Origin: JAUXFS01 sp050329575
GTDB lineage: Bacteria > Pseudomonadota > Alphaproteobacteria > Rhodospirillales > Defluviicoccaceae
Assembly (NCBI GenBank): GCA_050329575.1
Contig: JBHJOP010000098.1
Span: 1 to 21,908 of the forward strand
Length of the DNA stretch: 21,908 nucleotides
Direction of reading: 5' to 3'
A program made the position numbers and the translations under genes. The notes beneath the pieces are model-generated. The model had not been told where the DNA came from. It made no database searches and saw nothing but the letters and a program-made list of their open reading frames with translations. Shown piece by piece: positions 17,485 to 21,908 of this stretch (its first letter is position 1; each line of letters begins with the position of its first letter).

Positions 17485-18591
17485 TCAACGGATGCCGACG
17501 CGCTCCGGCCGGGCGGCGGCCGGGCGGTCGTCGGCGAGGCGGTCGATCATCGCCTTGATGGCGGCGATCTGGCCGCCGCGGCGGACCGCGTAGTCGGGAC
17601 CGGTGAACCCCCACCAGTCCCAGCAACCGAGCGGGTTCGGCCACGGCAGCTCGAGTCCGAACAGGGTCGTCGTCCGCGGCGCCGCCTGCGGGTAGAGGAC
17701 GACGATGGCGTTGGCCTCGGCCCAGCGATTGTAGCCGGCGCCGGCGGTGAAGGCGTCGCCGATCGCCGCGAGGTGCTGGCGGCAGCCGTGCAGCGCCACG
17801 TGCAGCCGGCAGGGGTCGCCGGCGGCGCAGGCCTTGGGCACGTAGACGTAGCCGACCCGGGCCATCGACAGGGCGGCCGGATCGGTCGCGAACTCGCCCT
17901 GGTCGAAGGCGAGGAGTTGGCCGTCGGGCGCCACCGGTGGTGCGAGGACGCCGTAGATCACCTGCAGCAGCTCGCCGGCGGCGTCGTACCCGCAGTCGTT
18001 GACGAACGGCGGCTCGCTGGTGGCACACGGGTTGCCGACGCCGTCGGTGATCATCGCGTGGCCGGCGCGGATATTGGCGACATAGTGGATGTTCTCGGGC
18101 CGGACGAACGCCCGGTAATAGGTCTCGAGGCTGTCGGTGACCGCCTGCGGCACGGTGCGATCGAGCCGGCCGGAGAACAGGTAGACCCGATCGCCGGCGA
18201 GGTTGGCGGGATCGTCGATGGCGCCGGCGGCGGCGAGGGCGCGCGTCTCTTCGATGCTCGCCGCCGCCGCCGGCGGCCCGCGGAACGGGAGCAGGCGACC
18301 CGGGTCCATGCAGACGGTCGTCGCCCGGACGACGCTCAGCGGATAGCCGCCACCGGCGCAGCGGTAGGGGCCGGCGGCGACGATGCCGGCGCCGGCGACG
18401 GTCGCCGCATGGGCGACGTGGACCTGCTGCGCCAGGTAGCCGCCCGACGACACCCCGGAGATCGAGATCGCGCCGCGGTCGATGGCGTAGCGGCCGAGCG
18501 GCGGTGCGTCCGCGGCGACCGCGGGCGCGGCGACGCCCACCGCGACAAGGACGGCGGCGGCGGTACGGGTTGCGAAACGGTCCGGCTCCAT
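17485..18591 (-). CDS. Secreted short-chain PHB-depolymerase-like esterase
   Basis: A 368-residue alpha/beta hydrolase with an N-terminal signal peptide (about 1-27, ending AVAADA). The lipase box is GVSSG (46-50) with Ser48 as nucleophile; Asp144 (GRLD) and His178 (RAGHAM) fit the triad. The second half has the conserved LHVALHGCRQ, WAEANAIVVLYPQ and CWDWWGF segments of extracellular polyhydroxybutyrate depolymerases of the catalytic domain type 2 group. No separate substrate-binding or fibronectin linker domain follows, so it may act on soluble oligomers rather than crystalline polymer. Several cysteines suggest disulfides, consistent with export. It is the first gene of a minus-strand group; no promoter is obvious. 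Confidence 0.9.
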   Translation of the reverse strand: MEPDRFATRTAAAVLVAVGVAAPAVAADAPPLGRYAIDRGAISISGVSSGGYLAQQVHVAHAATVAGAGIVAAGPYRCAGGGYPLSVVRATTVCMDPGRLLPFRGPPAAAASIEETRALAAAGAIDDPANLAGDRVYLFSGRLDRTVPQAVTDSLETYYRAFVRPENIHYVANIRAGHAMITDGVGNPCATSEPPFVNDCGYDAAGELLQVIYGVLAPPVAPDGQLLAFDQGEFATDPAALSMARVGYVYVPKACAAGDPCRLHVALHGCRQHLAAIGDAFTAGAGYNRWAEANAIVVLYPQAAPRTTTLFGLELPWPNPLGCWDWWGFTGPDYAVRRGGQIAAIKAMIDRLADDRPAAARPERVGIR

Positions 18592-18759
18592 CGTCGACCC
18601 TCCCCGGCGGCCACCCCGGCCTCTTATCCCCGCAGCGCCCGCCGATCAAGGGCGGCGGCTCGGCGCTGGGCGAAGGCGGCGGCATGTGGCAGGATGGCGG
18701 CGGACGGGGGCAGGGGCGATGGCGGAAACGACGGACGGAACCGGGCAGGGTCGGCGCTG

Positions 18760-19851
18760 ATGGCGCTCCGACGTGACCCGCCGAACGAGGCGCTGGCGCG
18801 CGAGCTGGCCGACGTCGCCCGTGATGCGGACGCGCTGTCGGAAGCTCTGCGCGCCCCCAACCAGATTCTTCCCGAAACGTTCCCGACGCCGCAGGTGATC
18901 GCGATCTGCCGGTCGCTCGCAGAGCTGCCGGAAGGCACCGCCGAAGGATGCCGGGCGCCGCTGGAGTACGTCCGCGTCCGCCTGCCGGCGATCCGCCGTG
19001 CGCACATTCTCGGCGCGGATCAGGCCCCGCTGCCGCAGCACGAGGACGAGGCGCCGCCGCCGATCCGCGGCATGGGGCTCGACCGGCTGGTTCGCGACCT
19101 GATCGCCTCGGTGACGACCGCGCTCGACGAATACCGGCAGCAGGCGAGCGAGCATGTCGAGGACACGGTCGGCGCGGAACTGGCGGTCGATGCCGAGGGC
19201 GTCGCCGGTGTGGGCGCGGCAATGGCGCAGTCCGAGGCGGTGGAACAGACGCTGCGCGGGGCCGGCGGCACGATCAGCGAGACGACGGTTGCCGGGTCGA
19301 GCCGCGCCGAGCGGCTGCGGCGGACGGTCAAGGACGCCGAGAACGTCAACCGCGTCGCCCGCGCCGAGCTCGGCATGAAGCCGGTCGTGCTGCGATGGTT
19401 TCGTGCCGTCGCCGAGAAGCTCGAGGATTATCCGAGCCTGATCCGGAAGTTTGGCGACGCGATCGTGATCGGCGCCGATGTCGCCCAGCCTCTGAACCAG
19501 CGTTGGAGTGATTTCTGGACCAACTTCGGAAGCTTTGTCTTCACTGAGCTTCGCGAATGCGGCCAGGCGCTCCTAACGGTCGCCGACAACCTGGAAAGAC
19601 ATCGATCCCGATCGCGCCAAGCCGGGGACGAGCGGACACCGGCGATCGAGCCGGAGATGGTGGCGATCGAGCCCGGCAGCTTCACCATGGGCTCCGAGGA
19701 AGCGAAAGCCGAGAAGCCGCCGCACCCGGTGACCATCGGCTATCGGTTTGCCATGGGCAAGTACCCGGTGACCTTCGCCGAGTACGACGCGTTCTGCGGA
19801 GCGACCGCCAGCCGTGCCGCTCCAGGGCGGGGGCGAGTTGCCTGCCGCTGA
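18760..19851 (+). CDS. FGE-sulfatase (SUMF1-like) domain protein, C-terminally truncated
   Basis: 363 residues from the ATG at 18760. Residues 1-290 match no family I recognise: mostly helical and charged, without signal peptide or membrane segment. Residues 299-349 are the beginning of a formylglycine-generating/SUMF1 domain: PEMVAIEPGSFTMGS, PHPVTIGYRFAMGKYPVTFAEYDAFC. The normal domain continues for roughly 150-200 more residues carrying the catalytic or metal-binding sites, but here 14 unrelated residues and a stop follow. The reading frame runs into the 3' end of a minus-strand hicA, so the loss looks like a deletion rather than a point mutation. The protein is likely inactive as an FGE-type enzyme; the N-terminal domain could still function. 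A 13-codon ORF (18719-18760) overlaps the start as TGATG. Confidence 0.78.
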   Translation: MALRRDPPNEALARELADVARDADALSEALRAPNQILPETFPTPQVIAICRSLAELPEGTAEGCRAPLEYVRVRLPAIRRAHILGADQAPLPQHEDEAPPPIRGMGLDRLVRDLIASVTTALDEYRQQASEHVEDTVGAELAVDAEGVAGVGAAMAQSEAVEQTLRGAGGTISETTVAGSSRAERLRRTVKDAENVNRVARAELGMKPVVLRWFRAVAEKLEDYPSLIRKFGDAIVIGADVAQPLNQRWSDFWTNFGSFVFTELRECGQALLTVADNLERHRSRSRQAGDERTPAIEPEMVAIEPGSFTMGSEEAKAEKPPHPVTIGYRFAMGKYPVTFAEYDAFCGATASRAAPGRGRVACR

Positions 19852-19861
19852 CCGACGTCAT
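19682..19861 (-). pseudogene. hicA: hicA toxin remnant, 3' truncated
   Basis: The ATG at 19859-19861 overlaps the hicB stop as ATGA, the usual hicB-hicA coupling. The first 23 codons read MTSVSGRQLAPALERHGWRS then LRR, matching HicA N-termini (SG-x-L-x-x-x-LE-x-HGW-x-L-x-R). The expected GSHHIY catalytic histidine segment is absent: from about 19793 the frame runs through antisense FGE sequence to a stop at 19682. The toxin is therefore inactive. HicA is a dsRBD-fold mRNA interferase in intact systems. Confidence 0.78.
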
Positions 19862-20061
19862 ACGGCGATTTCCAGGACCCTGCCTTTGTCGCCCGACTTC
19901 GGCGCCTCCACGTCGACCGAGAGGCACCCTTCGATCGCCTCGTAGAGGTTCTGCAAGAGCTCTTCGAAGGTCTCGCCCTCGGTCGCGCAACCGGGGAGAG
20001 ACGGAACCTCCGCCCAGTAGCCCCCTTCCTCGGCTTCGTGGACGATGACCTCGATCTTCAT
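19858..20061 (-). CDS. hicB: HicB family antitoxin (short form)
   Basis: A 67-residue protein with the typical HicB partial RNase H fold: KIEVIVHEAEEGGYWAEVPSLPGCATEGET followed by a helix EELLQNLYEAIEGCL. It binds and neutralises HicA in intact modules. It is complete but lacks the C-terminal ribbon-helix-helix or HTH domain found in longer HicB proteins, so it is unlikely to repress its own promoter. An AGGGAG site precedes the ATG at 20061. The downstream toxin gene is truncated, leaving an orphan antitoxin. It might still counter a HicA encoded elsewhere, which cannot be seen here. Confidence 0.9.
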   Translation of the reverse strand: MKIEVIVHEAEEGGYWAEVPSLPGCATEGETFEELLQNLYEAIEGCLSVDVEAPKSGDKGRVLEIAV

Positions 20062-20138
20062 CGGGCGTGTCTCCCTGGCGGCGCGTTCGAGCAGCTTGGA
20101 TACCTGCCGAAGCTCATCACCGCTTGACCGGCGTTCAA

Positions 20139-20159
20139 ACCGTCACCCGAGTTGACGGT
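20139..20159. repeat. Inverted repeat ACCGTCA-N7-TGACGGT upstream of hicB
   Basis: Perfect 7-bp arms (20139-20145 and 20153-20159) with a 7-base spacer; a further GACGGTC copy at 20162-20168 is in direct orientation. It could be an operator about 80-100 bp upstream of hicB, but short HicB has no DNA-binding domain to use it. Confidence 0.5.
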
Positions 20160-20178
20160 CAGACGGTCGGCGTCTCGT

Positions 20179-20213
20179 CGCCCGCGGGTCGAGGGCGCCG
20201 ACTCCCGCGGGCG
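20179..20213 (-). terminator. GC-rich hairpin after the EF-hand gene, no T-run
   Basis: Perfect 10-bp arms CGCCCGCGGG (20179-20188) and CCCGCGGGCG (20204-20213) with a 15-nt loop lie about 60 bp past the EF-hand stop on the minus strand. No T-run follows on either strand, so it may stabilise the 3' end or act with a factor rather than be a true intrinsic terminator. Confidence 0.4.
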
Positions 20214-20275
20214 CGACCGAGCGACAGCGCCCGGATCGGGGGCGCCGCCGCCCAAGGTGTCGGGGGGGGTAGGCG

Positions 20276-20374
20276 CTACTGCGCCCACCGGCCCTGGCCG
20301 GGCCCCATGCCGCCACCGGGACCCTGGCCGGGCCCCATGCCGCCGCGAGGCCCCTGTCCGGGCCGCATCGCCTT
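20276..20374. repeat. Three 30-bp repeats encoding a Gly/Pro/Gln decapeptide
   Basis: The unit beginning CCCTGGCCGGGCCCCATGCC recurs at 20292 and 20322 (near identical) and in degenerate form at 20352. It keeps frame within the EF-hand gene. Confidence 0.8.
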
Positions 20375-20698
20375 GCCGCCCGGACCGCCCCCGGCCTGCC
20401 ACGCGGCGCGCATCTTCTGCTTCGCCTGCCACGCCTCGTCGCGGGTGATGGCGCCGTCGCCGTCGAGGTCGGCCTCGTCGAAGCGCTGTTCCATCTGCCG
20501 CAGCAGCGCCTCGTGTCCGACCCGGAACTCTTCGCGGGTGACCTTGCCGTCGCCGTCGGTGTCGAAGCGATCGAACATCATCATGCCAGGCGTCCCTCCG
20601 CCGGACATGGGCCCCTTCGCGTCCACCGGAGCGGCCGCCAGCAGTCCAAGACCCAGCGCGCCGACGATGGCGCCCGTCAACAGTGTCCTCGGTTTCAT
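20276..20698 (-). CDS. Secreted EF-hand calcium-binding protein
   Basis: A 140-residue protein with a signal peptide (about 1-27, cleavage near VDA/KGP), so periplasmic or extracellular. Two canonical EF-hand loops are complete: residues 46-57 (DTDGDGKVTREE) and 77-88 (DLDGDGAITRDE), each with Asp at positions 1, 3 and 5 and Glu at 12. The C-terminus is three copies of a Gly-Pro-Gln-Met decapeptide (111-140). Calcium binding is strongly expected; the partner is unknown. The ATG at 20698 follows AGGAGA at good spacing. The frame extends far upstream on the minus strand but only antisense to the regulator gene. It is divergent from an OmpR-family two-component pair, suggesting it is a target or accessory of that system. 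Confidence 0.9.
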   Translation of the reverse strand: MKPRTLLTGAIVGALGLGLLAAAPVDAKGPMSGGGTPGMMMFDRFDTDGDGKVTREEFRVGHEALLRQMEQRFDEADLDGDGAITRDEAWQAKQKMRAAWQAGGGPGGKAMRPGQGPRGGMGPGQGPGGGMGPGQGRWAQ

Positions 20699-20718
20699 GA
20701 TCGTCTCTCCTTCGCCTG

Positions 20719-20739
20719 TGGAGCCCCCAGCGGGCTCCA
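20719..20739 (-). promoter_or_regulatory. Leader hairpin of the EF-hand gene
   Basis: TGGAGCCC (20719-20726) and GGGCTCCA (20732-20739) form a perfect 8-bp stem with a 5-nt loop just upstream of the EF-hand gene's ribosome site on the minus strand. It could affect translation or mRNA stability; its role is unproven. Confidence 0.4.
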
Positions 20740-20799
20740 TCCGTCGAACAATGCCTACGGTATGCCCCCGGTGTTGCCGGGTGATGTCGGAGCCGGGCC

Positions 20800-20855
20800 G
20801 GTTCTGTAACGGTGTGTTGCAGGCGGGGCGAGGGTTGCGGAGCGTTACCAGAATC
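20800..20855. promoter_or_regulatory. Interrupted inverted repeat in the divergent control region
   Basis: The left arm GGTTCTGTAACG (20800-20811) is matched, with two single-base insertions, by the complement of CGTTACCAGAATCC (20843-20856). The arms are centred about 43 bp apart, four helical turns, between the EF-hand and regulator genes. A binding site for the adjacent response regulator is a reasonable guess. Confidence 0.45.
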
Positions 20856-20863
20856 CGCGCGAC

Positions 20864-20886
20864 GGCCGCCGGCGGCCGCCTATACT
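20864..20886 (+). promoter_or_regulatory. Palindrome and -10 box before the response regulator
   Basis: A perfect 14-bp palindrome (two 7-bp arms, GGCCGCC and GGCGGCC, 20864-20877) lies just upstream of TATACT (20881-20886), an excellent -10. The ATG at 20894 follows by 7 bases with no ribosome site, so the transcript is probably leaderless. No -35 match is seen, implying an activator. Confidence 0.5.
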
Positions 20887-20893
20887 GCCGGTC

Positions 20894-21625
20894 ATGGAGT
20901 CCTCGCCGCACGTGCTGGTGGTCGACGACGACCGCGAAATCCGCGATCTGCTCTCCCGATTCCTGGTCAAGAACGGCTATCGGGTCACGACCGCCGCCGA
21001 CGGCCGCGACATGCACAAGGCCCTCGCCGAACGGGCGATCGACCTGATCGTGCTCGACCTGATGTTGCCGGGCGAGGACGGCCTCAGCCTGTGCCGCCGG
21101 CTGCGCGCGGACGCCGCGACGCCGGTCATCATGCTGACCGCCAAGGGCGACGAGATCGACCGCATCGTCGGGCTGGAGATGGGCGCCGACGACTACCTGG
21201 CGAAACCGTTCAGTCCGCGCGAACTGCTCGCACGGATCCGGGCGGTGTTGCGCCGGGCCGGTCCCGCACCAGGGGGGCTCGCCGGCGGGCGGCGGACCGA
21301 GGGCGGTGCGGCGGTGGCGTTCGCGGGCTGGCGGCTCGATCTCGACCGGCGCGAGCTGACCTCGCCGGAGGGCGTGCTGGTGGCGCTGAGCGCCGGCGAG
21401 TTCGGGCTGCTCGCCGCCCTCGTCCAGCATCCGCAGCGGGTGCTGAGCCGCGACCAGCTGCTCGATCTCGCCCGCGGCCGCGGCGCGCAGGCGTTCGACC
21501 GCAGCATCGACGTCCAGGTCAGCCGGCTGCGCCGCAAGATCGAGGCCGATCCGCGCGAGCCGCAGCTGATCAAGACGGTGCGCGGCGGCGGCTATCTGTT
21601 CACGCCGGCGGTGGAGCGGGGGTGA
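20894..21625 (+). CDS. OmpR/PhoB family response regulator
   Basis: A 243-residue two-component regulator. The receiver domain (about 5-120) has the acidic pocket DDD (11-13), phospho-acceptor Asp55 in VLDLMLPGEDG, Thr82 and Lys104 (AKPFSPRELLARI). The C-terminal winged helix (about 140-238) has the LSAGEFGLLAAL, DRSIDVQVSRLRRKIE and KTVRGGGYLF segments of trans_reg_C. It binds DNA as a dimer, normally to direct repeats. It is coupled to the following sensor kinase by TGATG and divergent from an EF-hand gene. The stimulus is not readable; a calcium or envelope signal is inferred from that neighbour only. Confidence 0.96.
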   Translation: MESSPHVLVVDDDREIRDLLSRFLVKNGYRVTTAADGRDMHKALAERAIDLIVLDLMLPGEDGLSLCRRLRADAATPVIMLTAKGDEIDRIVGLEMGADDYLAKPFSPRELLARIRAVLRRAGPAPGGLAGGRRTEGGAAVAFAGWRLDLDRRELTSPEGVLVALSAGEFGLLAALVQHPQRVLSRDQLLDLARGRGAQAFDRSIDVQVSRLRRKIEADPREPQLIKTVRGGGYLFTPAVERG

Positions 21626-21908
21626 TGCGACCGTGGCCGGACAGCCTGGTCGGCCGCACGGTGCTGGTCCTTCTCGCCGGTGTGCTGCTGTCCAACGTCG
21701 TCGGTCTCGTCGTCTACGCCGGCGAGCGGCGGGATCTGCTCACCAGCGCCCGCGGTCGCGAACTCGCGCAGCGGCTGGCCACCGCGGCGACCGCGCTCGA
21801 GGAGGCGCGGCCCGAGCAGCGGCCGCGGCTGGTCCGCCAATTCGACGGACGGTCGCTGCGGATGGGCTGGTCGCAGGCGCCGCTGGCCGAGCCGGGACCG
21901 GCCGACTG
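21625..21908 (+). CDS. Sensor histidine kinase, N-terminal part (runs off window)
   Basis: The frame opens at an ATG overlapping the regulator stop (TGATG) and stays open to the window end, giving 94 residues. After MRPWPDSLVGRTV there is a transmembrane helix (about 11-32, LVLLAGVLLSNVVGLVVY), then a periplasmic region with coiled, Arg/Glu-rich helices. This is the standard start of an EnvZ-like inner-membrane sensor; the HAMP, H-box and ATPase domains would lie beyond the window. The call rests on position and topology, which are strong for this gene pair. It is expected to phosphorylate the upstream regulator. Confidence 0.85.
   Translation, partial: MRPWPDSLVGRTVLVLLAGVLLSNVVGLVVYAGERRDLLTSARGRELAQRLATAATALEEARPEQRPRLVRQFDGRSLRMGWSQAPLAEPGPAD

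Noticed and set aside
17132..19222. 696-codon minus-strand ORF
   Set aside because: Out-of-frame shadow of the AraC and esterase genes; Arg/Pro-rich, no motif.
20699..21430. N-terminal extension of the EF-hand frame to 384 codons
   Set aside because: It is antisense to the response regulator; the ATG at 20698 has a ribosome site and opens a signal peptide.

Overview
The window comes from a GC-rich alphaproteobacterial chromosome, most likely of the order Rhodospirillales. This rests on the high GC content, GC-ending codons, and a gene order I associate with that group: polyprenyl synthase, DUF2007, tRNA1(Val)-type methyltransferase, S49 peptidase, glyQ, glyS, ppdK. No rRNA or marker gene gives a firmer placement.

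Layout. (1) 1-2994 is the 3' part of a tightly overlapping type III CRISPR-Cas effector operon: the C-terminus of a Csx11/Cas10-like large subunit, a Csm3/Cmr4-like Cas7 RAMP, a small Cmr5/Cas11-like subunit and a second, divergent RAMP. No CRISPR array, cas6 or cas1/cas2 lies in the window. It is less GC-rich than the rest (32/60 in 2701-2760 against 42/60 in 6301-6360) and ends next to the 3' end of a tRNA-Ser(CGA) gene, as expected for a mobile defence island. (2) 3458-12830 is core genome: a prenyl diphosphate synthase on the minus strand, then a plus-strand run of DUF2007, methyltransferase, S49 peptidase, a small membrane zinc-ribbon protein, both glycyl-tRNA synthetase subunits and pyruvate phosphate dikinase, closed by a strong intrinsic terminator. 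(3) 12931-15296 holds an SLC13/RCK permease (minus) and a HIT-family hydrolase (plus). (4) 15297-15790 is a gene-free convergent intergenic region with eight copies of a TCGTCA-core box, mostly spaced exactly 10 bp; this is the most unexplained signal here. (5) 15791-18591, minus strand: a GFA-domain protein, an AraC-family regulator and a secreted PHB-depolymerase-like esterase. (6) 18760-20061 is a scarred locus. A sulfatase-modifying-factor (FGE) domain protein on the plus strand and a hicB-hicA module on the minus strand converge, and both have lost their 3' ends at one junction near 19793-19807. (7) 20276-21908: a secreted EF-hand protein divergent from an OmpR-family response regulator and the start of its sensor kinase, suggesting a possible calcium-linked two-component system.

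Functional links: the cas genes would form one RNA-guided effector complex; glyQ and glyS form one tetrameric enzyme; the EF-hand gene and two-component pair share a divergent control region with an inverted repeat. Several starts (S49 peptidase, response regulator, a 31-codon ORF at 4704) sit 6-10 bases after a possible -10 box, suggesting leaderless transcripts.
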